The translations under genes and the position numbers were made by a program. A stretch of 64,000 bases of DNA from Phoronis australis (taxonomy: Eukaryota > Phoronida > Phoronidae), in contig NMRA01000108.1 in assembly GCA_002633005.1 (NCBI GenBank), positions 825,855 through 889,854 of the forward strand. The letters are read 5' to 3'. Under the pieces are notes generated by a model. That model made no database searches, had not been told where the DNA came from, and was given only the letters and a program-made list of their open reading frames with translations. Below, in pieces: positions 11,601-25,500 of this stretch. The stretch's first letter is position 1, and each line of letters starts with the position of its first letter.

Positions 11601-13486
11601 TACAATTCCTTTACCTTCACTTTGAAACAAGACAAATACACACTCATGCCACTTACGCTGATGTACGGTGATGAAAGTCTCGGACAATTTGTTGGTCAGC
11701 AGACATTCGGGCAGTTCCCTGAAGTACTGCTTTAGCAGGTCAGCCACGTCGTATGCTTGCAAACTTTCGAAACTGATGAGGTCTGAAAATTCAAGACGGC
11801 AGCATTCAAAACGAGCATCTCTCAGGGTTAAAAACATCAACAAGATCAAGTGGTAAGGAAGATGGTAAAATACTAGCATATTTTCAAACGGATATCCATC
11901 AGTTTACATGTAATTCCTTATTTTTACTTTCGTCTTGATTACACTATTCTTAATACCACCACAAAATATCAATATCAAGAAATTCCTAAGGTGGCTCAAT
12001 AAAAAGAAGACCAACCTGGATTAGTTTCAAGCTGGTTACGGAGCTTCTGTATACGCGAGCGTACTCCTGACTTGCGAAAGATACCGACGGCGTCGGTGGC
12101 GGTGCGTCGGAGGAACCTCATGGCATACAGAATGCATTGTGGGAGGGGCTGACCTGTCCTCTGTAGGATGACCAACAGTGGAACACCAAAGACATTCTTG
12201 TCCCGGTAGTCGGGAGACTTGAATTTCTTGATGAACTTGGGTACAACCCTGTGTATAGACAATAGTTGTTAGTGAGATGGATATCGCATTAATGGTCTAA
12301 ACAGAGCAAACAACCTTCCTCACTTGCAAGTTAACTTGAATACCACAATTCTTCACTTACTGAGCAAACAAAGAAGTTGCCTATCTCCTATTCAGGATTG
12401 TCAAGAATTGGAAACAAAATTGTAAAAAGATTTCGGCTGGACCAGGACAAACATGCTAAAAGGATGAACAAGGAAATTAACATGTGATCAGACTTTCACT
12501 TATCTCCTGTATACATGTTTGTCGCATTGGACAAGCATTTTCCTCCCAAGATCTAAAGCCCGACACTGAGTGACTGTATCAAAATGACTCTTACCAGTTC
12601 CATCCGCCCCTGTTAGAGGGAGAGTAGCGCTCCATCAGGGCGGTCACCTTCAGAAGGCACAGTTTCTTGAGAACGACCATCTGACCGGCAGAGACGTTAC
12701 TGATCTGGAGACTACGGCTATTGAAGCTGGGGCGGTGTGACTTCTGGAAGCTGTGCCAACGGATGCGTGGACGCCGACGTTCACTGTGGTGGAAAGAGAC
12801 AACATATTGAATGCAACGATTTCCACAAATTAGAAGCTAAGAGGAACTTTCAACATCCCCCACCCACTTAAATCCACCAATAATTTTACATGTGGTAAAT
12901 GTAACATTTGCAGCAGCATGATTCATACCTTGGCTCTCTGGTTAAGGAACTTCCAACCCCAGAGTCTCTACGCTCTCTGAATATCACCGTTTCAATGGGG
13001 TCCTCTTTGGATTCCGGAACCTCGGGATCACTGAACTCCTGATTGGAAGACACCGACAGAGCGCTGAGCCTGTCTGCATCCGCCTCACTGTTGTTACTAC
13101 GACTCTCCCCTTCACTGTGGTTGCACGGACTGTCGGTCTCTGGACGAGCATCAGACACTTGACCTAAGCTCTGCAACATCAGCTCGTCGGAACAAGGGTC
13201 GTCAGATTCTGTGGCGAGAAATGGGGAAACATTCGATGAAGAGGTGAGAAGTTGGCGGATTATGTCACAAGAAAATGCACTTACTTTCTCAAATGTCGGG
13301 GGCTGTAAGTTGGGATAAAATAAGGCACTAAATGGGAAACTGGCAAATCAGAAAGCTGCTGCTAATTGTGATAATTAGGATACATTAAAACGTGACGTAC
13401 ATTGTGATATAAAGAGCTTTGTTGTGCTGGCACTTACCGGCACCGACGTACTTGACCATTAGCCGGCAACTTAAGTTGGTAAATAC

Positions 13487-13517
<31 letters not shown>

Positions 13518-16500
13518 TAAAAATAACAATAATAATAATAACAATAACAACAACGACAATAGGCAGCATGATAACAAACTTGTGGCATAACCTGACAACC
13601 AATTTGTAAAACGAGCCAAAACGGGATAGAAAATATACACAAACCACAGAGCGCCAATAAAGACTGTGTGTTCCTCTCTCTCTCCACTAAGCTTTGCCTA
13701 GTAATGAAGAGGAGAGACTGCACACATAAAGAACTTCTGGCAATTTATTGGTTGTTAAGCCAGCCGGAGGTAATTAACGAAAGCATTAGATAAAACGCCC
13801 ACCAGCTGCAATTGTCTGGGAGGCGTAACTGCAAGGAATAGTTAGGTGTCTATCACATAGTTACCTATTCCACTGCTTTCATTGAGTAGCCTGCTTAGCC
13901 CATTGATATCTTCAAACAAGCCATGTAGGATCAGATCAAGCTCTTTCTGTGGATCGTCCGCCGACGCCAGATCGGGAACGTTGTCGTACACACTCACTCG
14001 GTTGGCGATGACAGAGTCGTCCATGCTGCGGAGTTTTTCGCGACGGCGAATCTGATCGCGCAATTCATTACAGTCTGAGCCAAGGTTGATACTACCTGTT
14101 CGACAATTAACTGTCGAGCCATTTCCCGTGGAGATGTAGCCATTTGACACAAGATTCGGAAACGTACCCGGCTTGTGGTCAGAAGGTAAGATAAAGTCTT
14201 CTGTCGTCGCCTCCGCAATTATCTCCTCTTTGCTCTCCTGTGTGGGAGATGCAATTTCAGTGCTGGATGACGATGGCGTGCGAATTTTCGTATTGTTATT
14301 ATTTAATATCACTGTCGATTTTTCACTCTGGCTACTCCGCGTGCTGGCTGGCGATGGCGCACCAGAGTCCGTTGTGATTGTAGTCGTAGTTAGCGTTGGC
14401 GACACTAAAGGCGTCTCATCCGTTGGCGTAATGTCCACACAGCCGAGACGCTGTAGTCTCAGTTGCATCTCTGGGCAGTCTGTCAACAGTGTTGGCCCAC
14501 TGATCTCCACATTGTCACGAAGATTCTTCTTCTTCCTTTTATTGCTAGTCAGATTCTCGATCCTTTTGAGTATGCTGGACGGTCCCTTGACCCGCTCGCT
14601 GGCTGCACGGCGCAGCGAGCTAGGGCTGGTGGGACTGTGTGGCGGGCTCGGCACCGAAATACCCCTCTGTATTGCGACCGCTGTGAACACATCCTCTGGC
14701 GATGAGCCGGGCACAAAAGTCGACGTTTTTAAGTCAACAAACTCGTCCTTTGCTTTCAGCAGGGGACTCTCGTCACCCGTGTGGCTGAAACTCTCATTGT
14801 CTGTGAGAACGCTGTCGTTGCTGCTGCACGATCGCATAGTCTGCTTTTTGTCACTGTCGTCTGCTTGTTCACTGCCACCTAGCTGGACGTCTATCTCCAA
14901 CCGTGACCAACGCCGGCTGCTGCGTTGATACTTCCACTTATCACTGAGGGCGCAGACTTCCTCGTCTTCCGAGTCATCACTCTGTAATCACAAGAGGGAA
15001 AATAAAATTTGTTCCGTAATTAGGAGAAAAAAGAATTTCATTCTAAGAAATCATTGAAGGTGTTTGGTACGTAAATTATACGTGTAGTGACAAAAATTAA
15101 ACAGTTACAAGGAAATAACACAGCTATTTTTGAAAAAATACCCCCCCACCCGATATCCGGTAAAAACATCCATTAACACTTACTTCCCAACAGCAGTGGA
15201 CAGAGTTTTAACTGGAAACATGTAACTCATTGTAGCTAATGAAGTCCAGATACACAATCATATTCTTTTATTCCCATGTCTTGACAAACAATCTATCATT
15301 CAAAACCCTATATTTGATGTCTGTAAGCTATTTGCTCATGATAGGAAACTGGATCTTTGTGCAACAGAATACAACTTGGGTCAACTTTGATAAACAAGCC
15401 AGGCACAATTGTGGTCAACACCACAAACACAGAAAATACAATATTTCAACCACAAGGGTCAGGGACTACATGACTTCGAGACACACTTCAAAGGGACATA
15501 CCGACCATGACCAGGGCTTGTGTGTTCACCGGTCCCAAAAGCACCGTGTGTACTATCTACGCGGACCCAGTAGATTACAGTCCCCACAACAGCACATCTG
15601 AAGGTTTTAGCCTGAGAGGACAGTTTAGCAAGAGGCAGTTGCAAAAAATTACAACTAGGGGCTACAGCTGTTGGAAACAATGGTGCAGCCGGGCACTAAA
15701 TTGGATGAATCAGGAAACAATGTAGCACGGACAACTAGCAAACAAATCCTGGAGCTAGGGTTAAAACAGTTTTATCTGTCAACCCTTATGATTACACAAC
15801 AGTTACATCAACAGAAAGAGCCACTATCAGAAGTTCAGTATGTCACCTGTAAGTCAAAGCTGTAACAGCCAAAATCACTTACACTTATACTCCTCAATGG
15901 ATCAGATCTCATATACACCCATATTACTTGAACAACACCACCAGACTGAACAATACTAAATAGCTATCCAATTTTCCATTTAACTTTGCACCTGCCAATC
16001 AACTCAACAGGTGACAACATAATATAAGTTGTTAACAGGTGAGTTAATCCGTAACAGCTAGTATTAAAGAGGGACAACAATAACTTTTTGCGCTCAAAAA
16101 GAAACCCAATACTACACACAGTGGCTGCAAAGTTTCAAAACATCACTGTTACACAAACAAGCCAAAGCCTTAGAAATTATTCCGCTGGTGGTTGACAAAA
16201 TGTTTGGCATGTTTTTCTTTTGCTCAAGGTACCAATAAACAAGGTTGGAGTGAACCGCTCATTTTCATATTTTGTTTTCAAAACTTGACAGGCGCATTCT
16301 GCAGCAGTACACCATGAGCGTCACTGCTCACAAAAGGGGTCCCAATCTGAACTCATGGAGAGCATTGACAACACCATCGTGAAGGCATGATAATGTCCAG
16401 AGAAAGACGTTTCCTCTCAGAGTCACAAACGCAATCCCCGTGTCACTTTCTTGAATGTAGTTGAGAAGTACCTAAACCCACAGACAGGTGTCAGCACAAA

Positions 16501-19500
16501 CCACTCTCTCCGATAAATAGCCATGGATTCTTAGAAGACTCGAAATTTTGTTTACAGAAAATGCTGCCCCCACAGTAGCATAAAATACACGAAAAGAGAC
16601 GGGAAAAATTAGATGTCGACTTACCGTTTTTCGCGACGGTGCTTCAATTTTCATGCTTGCACACTTGTTCAGTGTGTTCAAACGCCTGCAAGAAACACCG
16701 GAGTACACATTAATAAGCCAGGCCAACACATTATGCGGGGTATAAAAATTCAAATTCACTTGAATAGTTTTACAAAAATCACCATTGGTGTAAAGTACAC
16801 CTGTCAGGTCAAGTATACTATTACTGTGTTTACCTAGATTTTTGTTTATCCGGGGTTAAATCAACTCATAACCCGCCCTTTCTGGCCTTGATGAGATAAA
16901 AATTTAATTCATATTTGTACTCGTGACTAGCAAATTTCCTCACTTACACAGGAATGTGGTTAACTTCAAAGCTAAGAACACTCCCAAAATCCTCAAGAGA
17001 ACAATTTCAGTCCAAATGTTAACCGTAAAGTAAACACAACATGAGAACAAAATAACCACTTATGTTTGAATAGTTAAGTGAGGTCAGATAATCGAGATGT
17101 AACAAGTTTTATGCACACAATCGCAGAAAAACAAACCATAGTATCAACTGAACATACATTTGTACGATAATTCTCCACGTATTTCGCATTAAATAAATGC
17201 CAAAATTTTCATTTTCCATTTTTCATAGGTTGATTACACCACAAAAATGGAAAAATTAAGAAACTTGTTTCATGACATCTACAAAGTACAAACCATGCTA
17301 GTAACAGAAAAAAATCTAGACATGTGTTATTAAGGACGAAAATTGACAAAACAGAATTCCACATGTCATCCATATAGTGAGCTAAGCAAGTGAAACAATA
17401 CCCTACTACTGGCAAAGAAACCAGTGGACTCCAACTAGAATATTTTTTACTTTATTTACTCACACAAAAAGTGGAATTTACATCACAATAAGACAAAGTA
17501 CTAGAAAGCTAGTCTGTCAGGTCGTGTCATAAATACCAGAACCTTCAAATGGCCTGAATCCTTTGAACAATTTTTTGTCCCCACAATAAACGCAAGACGA
17601 GGTTAAAACAGCTTAGCATTTTCATGCCTACTGAGTTTGACACCAACCAAGCAATTGGAACTTGAAACCCCTTGTGAACTGACATCAAGAATAGACCATC
17701 AACAGCCACATTCCACTGTAACACCTACCTAAGGTTATACAACTCGTCACTAGGTGACATTATAGTCGTATTTCTCAGGACTTTTGTAACTTCTCCGCAG
17801 CCATAATGCTGTTGATGCGGTATTCGAGCGATTCACAAAAAATATCAAACAAAATGTCTGCGAATGAATACAATTGCATTTAGCTGTGAATGAATGTAAT
17901 TGCATTTAGTCCCTGTCAACTTGGCCCATTCTGCACACCATAATTAGAAATTGGGTAAAGAGAAAGATGCGTCTGACAAAACAGCATCTTAACGACTCCT
18001 ACTGAATAAGTGGCAAGTCCCACAACATTATATTAACATGACCTATGACCTCAAGTGAAGTACCACTGGTGACATCATTTGGCAATAAATATGAGATGGT
18101 TTTCATCAATGGCAAAATGACACAGGTACAGGATGTTTTCAATAGAAGAAGATGACAGTCTAGTCCACATTGGTCACCTCAATGACATAATCCAGTTCCT
18201 CTGAGTGTGTCACAGCCCAAACACAATAGGAAATGAAATGGTAAACAGTTAAAAGTCTAGACAAACTAAATTGCTGGTTTCCAATTAGCATTACTCATGG
18301 CTTGGTGAACAGCTAGCCACTGATGGCAGGGATTAGGCCCTTGAGGTTGACTTTTAAAAGAAAACAGTCTTGCCCACTGCTGGACAATGGAGTGTGTAAA
18401 TAACCAGAAAACAGTTGGAAACTTGCTTCTATTTAATAATAAACAAAACAAACCAGTAGGAGACCAGAGGTTCCCAGTTAAATGTAACCAACTGGAAGTC
18501 AGTAGAAGATATTGAAACCAGAAATCAGTCACACCAGACAAATCCAACTGCGCCCACGGTAAAAAAAAAACGTGAATTCTTCAGTGACAAAAAATGTTAT
18601 GACAATCTACATGGAGGCAAGAGCATTTAACGACTAACATATTTTACAAAATTCCATCAGACCCAAGGTATTTCAAAAATTTCAAAACGTTTTTAACTTC
18701 TTTGCAAAACAAAACCACCCTTCCTTGAATAATTATCTCCATCAAGTATACCGACCTCTCAATACCGGTGATCAGCCACCCGCAATCAGATAACTTAAGA
18801 ACATAGAACTTCCTTACTAATTTTGCATAAAAACAATTGCTGAAATTGATATTTTTTAAAATTTCCGAAGGCTGATTACTTTGCGGCATATGATAGACAC
18901 TACCCAACAACTATGCTAATAATAATAAACATTTTTGTACGCATTTTATGGGGAATTTGACAATCAAAATTGCACTTGTGTACCATGCATGTTACAAAGG
19001 TTAGGGCATAGACACTCAATCTTGTTGCTGTGAAGCAAATTCACGAACTATACTCATTCGTAATAGACATACTAAATATTTTTATTTTCCGAGGTATATC
19101 TAGTAGTGCATGAAGAATATTTTATAGTTCTGCCTGAATGAATATCTCATCATTCATTATCAGCCAGATCGCCATCAGTAGGCTGATAATAATATTTACA
19201 CCAGTCTACGCACGGCATTCCCATTAAGTCAAAAAAACATCGTCTTCCGAAGATCAGCTATCACCGATGACGTCAGCAGGCTAATAATTGGAATGTACTA
19301 TAGTTTTTATGACACACTTGTTTGTCGCCCCTGGAGCGGCCAGCGCCAGACCTAACGCGATTTACCTGGTCAGTGTACACAGCTTGGTGTTAGTCACAGC
19401 TTTACACCTGCGACAAACAAACAGGTTGATTAAACTGGTTAGATAAATGGTGTTGTTTACCTGAACAGAGATTGTATGGAGTCTTTGTCTAGGAAATCGT

Positions 19501-22500
19501 GGTCCTTCTCTACAGTAGTGATGTCGATAGGAAACTGTAAATCTGAAATGCAAAACACAGTCATAAATACTATGAATCACCTGCATTTAGTTCCCAGAAT
19601 TCATTACTTAGTTCCTCATTCACCAAGAGAGGTAATTCAGGACCAAGAGGTGATCGAAAATTTACTTTGCCCACACCTTAATTCCTGAAAATGAATGATC
19701 ACTTTTTTCAAGTGACTTCTTATGGGATTATTAAGCTCGTGATGACTGTTGGTTTGCTTCTTTTGCAACATCTTAAAAAATCAAAAATGCCTGAAAGACT
19801 GCAAAGCCACTTATGATTTTGAAAGAATGCTCCAAAATAATATTCGCAGTCAAGTTGTCTATTGAAAAAGCCACATATGACAGTATACCTACGCCAAATA
19901 TCAAATCAAAACTGCACAGCACTCAGAAACCACACTTCCGCAATCAGCGACTAAAGTCAAATGAGCAACTAGTGGCCAGTCCTATCAGGGACAACAAGCA
20001 CACACACGAACCCTCAGGGGTCAGGGACCTTTCACACCACACAAACAAGTCACTACAGCACAGGAAGCCAATGTATTGGAGTGGGACCTGTAACAATAGC
20101 AGGAACAGACCAGCCTCCAGCACAGCCCTCAGTCATCCTTAATCCCCCAAAGCCTGGGTTTACACTGCACCAACAAAGCCTGCTCACCATTGTCACTTAC
20201 TCAATCCACTCACTCACAGCTGGCAGACAGAATGGCTGTGCCTGACCCCCTAGTTTTCTTCTAATTCAAACAAGTGTCAGTGGCACCAGACTGTTGTGAC
20301 CAATCAGGTAGGCCAGGGACATCTCTCCCTCAATAGACATGGAGCCAACAAGTTAATAATTATCTCACTGAGTCTTAAGCCTCCCTGGAGGGTTCAAGTT
20401 AATATTAATCCAACTGTCTACTCAAAACCTTCACTACCACCCCTTCCTGAGGATGAAATGGTGATCAGTTCCATTTACATAAACAGTTCAATTGTCAGTT
20501 TGTCCAGTCCATGTCAGAAGTATATTTTAATACACATTTACCCCTTATTCAAATCAACGATAATCCCTACATCATCATATACTTAAGATATTCTCCATCA
20601 TCAACCGACCCAGACCCAAACAGGAAAGGGCATTCCCCAATCGGCTTAAATACTTAACTTCGACACCTCCCCAAAGATTCCTACAATGTAATCTTATATC
20701 ATAGCCGGAGTATTTTTCACACATGCGTATCTGCCTAACTGTATTTTCTTCAAGTGTTTCCTGTGTCTATGATAAATCTGGGCGGCTATGTTCCTGAAAC
20801 AACCTCACACAGACAATCACAGTAACCGACTTCCTGTTTCCACATGTACATCAACAGATAATAACATCACAATCGGTGGGTTCCATCATCGACATTTGCA
20901 GATGTGGCAATGTAACTTATGCATGAGGAAAAAAATGTTACTTCTCAATGAGGAAGAAATGTAGACGTGCGCTTCCATTCATCAATGCAGTCAGAAAGCT
21001 AGTACGACTAGCCAATCAGGACAATGCAGTTATTAAGTTGGATTACGACACAACAGGAGTGTGGGTGTAAAATCCTGGTGCCTGCTGCTTTTTGACGTAG
21101 TAATGTCATCCATCAAAAGTTAAGAGACTTAGGATTTTACTCTTGGATTTTACGACTAGCAAGTGACACAACTATGACAGAAATGATGAAATAGGATGTT
21201 GTCCATGAGAAAAATCCTTACCTTATTAACATATGCTATACGTGTTCATATATATTTTAAAATCGCAAACTACAATTCTAAACTTTTCAAACTAAACAAG
21301 TACACTTCTAGCTATGTGATTCATTAAATGTTTTATGCAGAGGCTAGAGCTTGGTACTCAACACCACACAGTCAACCCCCATCAAGCACAGGTTATGTAA
21401 CAAGTATTCACATACACACATACAGTAACAGGTAGGGTAGTGTACACAGAAGATTACACTTCCTGACCAAGACAAGCAAACTACGACCACACACTAGCAT
21501 TACACCTCCTGGAAAACAATGACTCACTTCCACTCAGCCAAGAAATCTCTCAAGTTGTGTTTGACATCCCAGTTTCAACCACTAAGTGAAGTATTATTCT
21601 ACCCCACTGAAAGATGACCACACCATGCATTACTGGATGTAAACTAATAACACGAAATGAAATGACATGTTTATAAACAATGTCACACACTAACACTTAA
21701 CATGTACAACAATCTGGGACATGAACAATTACTGAACAATTACGGCTTCATAACGAAGAAACGTTTTGTGTTGGGACAACCAAAAAATTTCATTCTTTTA
21801 TATTCGTAAATGTTTTAACTCTTCAGACTTGAAAAAAAATTTAAAATTAAATTCACATTTTCAACACAAAAATCCCAAATTCAATTGTAACGTGTTAGAT
21901 CAGCAAAAATTATTAAAGTGATTCCTCATTTCCGCATTTCGAACAAAAATGCTGCCAAAATTGCCATGCTTCATTTCCTCAAAACGGTTGATAATCTAAC
22001 TAAAAACTAAGGAAACCTTGCCAAACGTACAAAGTAAAAACCACAATAGTAATACACAAAAATTATGATCTTTACTTTTGTGGAGAACTTATTATGAGAA
22101 ACAGAATTTCTCTTGTCGGCCATAATGGGCTCTAAATAAGTGTACAGTTACCATAACACCATATTGTTAACTCATTACACCAATTTGGATGAAGACATCA
22201 GCAAACCCGCTTGTAAAGTTTGTAAGTTCCGCCACAAAAATAGAACAAATTTGCCGAAAAAAAAACCCATTAGCATGGCTATAAAAACCAATATAAAAAT
22301 AGATTTAGAAACAGGATATTTACATGACTGAGAATAAAAAGTAGGAAAAAACGATGTGATCACGTCGCCATCCTTAATGCGAGCTGATGGCAAAAAAACA
22401 CAGGGGAGAAGTCGAACGGAATTTTTGTCACATTCGTTGGCCACATGCGAATATCTATTTATGGCCAGAACTATGAATAACTGCCTTTACCAAACACCAG

Positions 22501-25500
22501 CCAGACAAGCCACCACAGTTTGGGCAATTTTTAACTTAAAGCAGAACCACTGTTGGACAAGACCAAGTTACTGTAAACAATATGAAGGAAGTGTAAATTT
22601 TAGGCTTCATTTTCAGAAAGACTCACATTAATAAACCTAGTAGACCTACAAATTTCCGAGACTTTCACTCATGTTGTGAATTTTTCCCACAAAAAGTAGA
22701 ACAAAATCTCACCAGTTTCAGACACAAAACCCTTTTTCGTTGTTTCAAGGCCCTCTAATACTGTCGAGAATGCCCCCAATTTTTCAAAATAACGCGTGAC
22801 AGTAGCTACAGTACATAACATGAACATGGCAAAATGTTAAATACATTACATATAAAAAATGTGAAAATAAAATTTCGCTTGTCATATTCATATCGCATTG
22901 TCAATTGGAGACTTTTGCATAGCCACACAATTCTATAGTTCACACCATACCGAGATCTCCCATAACTTGGGGTTACTTCAATTCATCTATGTGAAGTTTA
23001 AAAACCGGACGATCGCAGCCGCACAAATAAGTTTCCCATAAATTTTTACTCTTTAATTTTACTCCAGTTTCCAATGCAAGGAAACTATTTTAGTCATCAC
23101 GCGGCAACACTGGGGACCATTCCAGGCCCTTGGTCATTTATAGCATAAGTTAGCCACATCCCTTGATAACACAATACAAGATCTGGATCAGGCAAGTGAG
23201 CTTTAATCAATTTTAACAAGGGAGAAAGCAGCATTGTAGCATTTCCTGTTTTCTTACATAACTACATGATCTTTAATCTAATTTATACAACAAGAAAGAA
23301 GAGACTAGAAAATCCTAAGAGCTTTCATGTAATCCCTTCCTATGCGCAATTGTGACTTACGAAGCTTCCCATGGGAAAAGGCTATACAATATCAGACCAC
23401 CAAATGACTAAGTTTTTAGAGAACATCCGGCAAAAAGAAAATTAGTTGTTATCTCTCTCAGCTCGCTGCAACTCAATAATAAGAAAAACAAAGAGACTGG
23501 AACCCTCGTGCACGGACTGTTATCTGTGAATGTTTTCCTTCCAGGCAAAAATTGACCGCAGTAACCTTAAAACAACAAAAGGAACGGATAGATTACAAGA
23601 TTTTTTTCCAACCGGTGATGATTAGCTGGGCAATGTCGCAGTGAAAATACCATGGGAAACTTCTCACGAACGTAAAGCAATGGCGTGTTTTAAGTGCACT
23701 AAAGTCTACGTGAGACTAATCAGGCGGCTCCGTTCTCAAAAAAGATTAAAATACCATGCGACCAAAATAGAGCACAGTAACATTCTAGTTTCTCAGATTT
23801 AAACAATATTTCTGAAATGCTTATTTATTGTACTTGTACGAACAAATAAATATGCACAAACTAGGTACTTATCATTTGCAAAGTCAAGATTTTGGATAAT
23901 AACAGAAACCCCTTGGTAGAGAAAAAAATAACAAAACACAAGTCCATACTGAGAATTACCAGTAGAAGAAATGTTAATTTAAAAAAATCAATTGAATTTT
24001 GACTTCACACCAGGGCAAAATAGAAAAACTGCTGTCACACATTCCATGCATAAAGTTGATATTTTTTTCAACAATGATTCAAATAAGCACAAATAATACG
24101 GTAATTACCTTCCACAGATGAGATCTCGGATAAATCAGCAGCGATTCCAGAATCTTCAGAGCTGCCACTGACATGACTAACTCTGTCATAGTCTATGACT
24201 GCACCGACAGAAAACATCATACAGAGGCCCAAATGCTGAACTAATCTCACAACTTTCCAAGCAATTAAAACCAATAACGTAAGTGTTAACTACCAACACT
24301 GTTACACTTCCTTCCACAGTCAGCTCATAACTTGATCTGAGTTAGGAAGCCAAGTCACACTTGACCACTGATTAAGTTGTGACCTCTGACCTAAGCCAAC
24401 CACTTAGATCTCAAGCATAGCATCAAGGGGAGATAACACAGGGAGACATTCTGGTTCAGAATATTCAGTAATGTTATTAATGGTATTCATCGATCACCAA
24501 ATTAACCCAGAAAATAATATTGGTCAAAAGCACTGAAAAGATGACATCAAAATGCGCTCAATCTATTTTTAGTGATTTATCTTGGGTTGGGACCTCATAC
24601 ATGAAGAGATAAATTTTAATTTAGTTAAATATTTTCGTTCACAGGTAGCTAAGCAGCCATGCACCACCTTTAACAAATCTAAGTAGAACTTTTCACTTTA
24701 AAACATAAAACGAGTGAAACAAAGGACATTATTTTGCAAAATTTCTCAAGTACCAACAAAAATTACTTCCTTGAATATTAGCATAATTTAATCGGTAAGA
24801 CAGGTGACCAAAATGGTAATAGCCACCTTCAGAGGTTCTGGATTTTGAGCAAAGAGACATTTTGATGATCATAATTCAGGTGATAAAACTGGACCCTTGT
24901 AATTGACTATTACTGTTTATTCTGTTTACTAGTCATCCGATCATAAATGGTTAAACTTCAGGAGCCTGTTGTCATGAAAACAATTACAGCAAGGCCCAAA
25001 ACAAATGTTGAAGCGTAATTCTCCAGTTTGTAGTTTTCAGGTGCAAACATCTCACTCTATCTGAATTGGCATATAATGTCGTTATTTACTGTAACTTAAA
25101 GCTTCCGCAATTGCCCAACAACACAAACGTAACGGCTGAATCACCTGTCTGACGCCTTATCGACCACGTAAGCTAGGAGAACGTCTGGAGAAATTTGGAA
25201 TAATTACAATCACAAATGCTGATGTCAAAACGATGTAAACAGTGGAGGGTTATGTGATCAATCATTGCACAAACTGCGCGCGCGATGTCCAAGGCACCGG
25301 TGTGACCTTTGCAACATACGGGGAGCATTTGAACGCGAATTGCCAACAACGAGTGAATGGGTGCACTTTATGGCATAAGGCATCAGTAAGCCAGGTAACG
25401 AAATGCTCATTTTAATAGCATTAACCGAGGACTAGTACTATTTCTCTCGTAGCACAAGGTCTGTGACACGTGGCTAATTATTTAAGCACGTCCACAACAT

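Noticed and set aside
13385-13723. Minus-strand frame rich in Tyr, Cys and Leu
   Set aside because: It reads through the AAT microsatellite in an intron and its composition comes from the triplet run.
14173-14928. 251-codon open frame on the plus strand
   Set aside because: Exactly antisense to the large Ser-rich linker exon, whose minus-strand frame is supported by splice phase and family motifs. The opposite frame is open only because of that codon usage.
15239-15865. Overlapping open frames on both strands
   Set aside because: Inside an intron fixed by flanking SAM and linker exons; no motif and no compatible splice sites.
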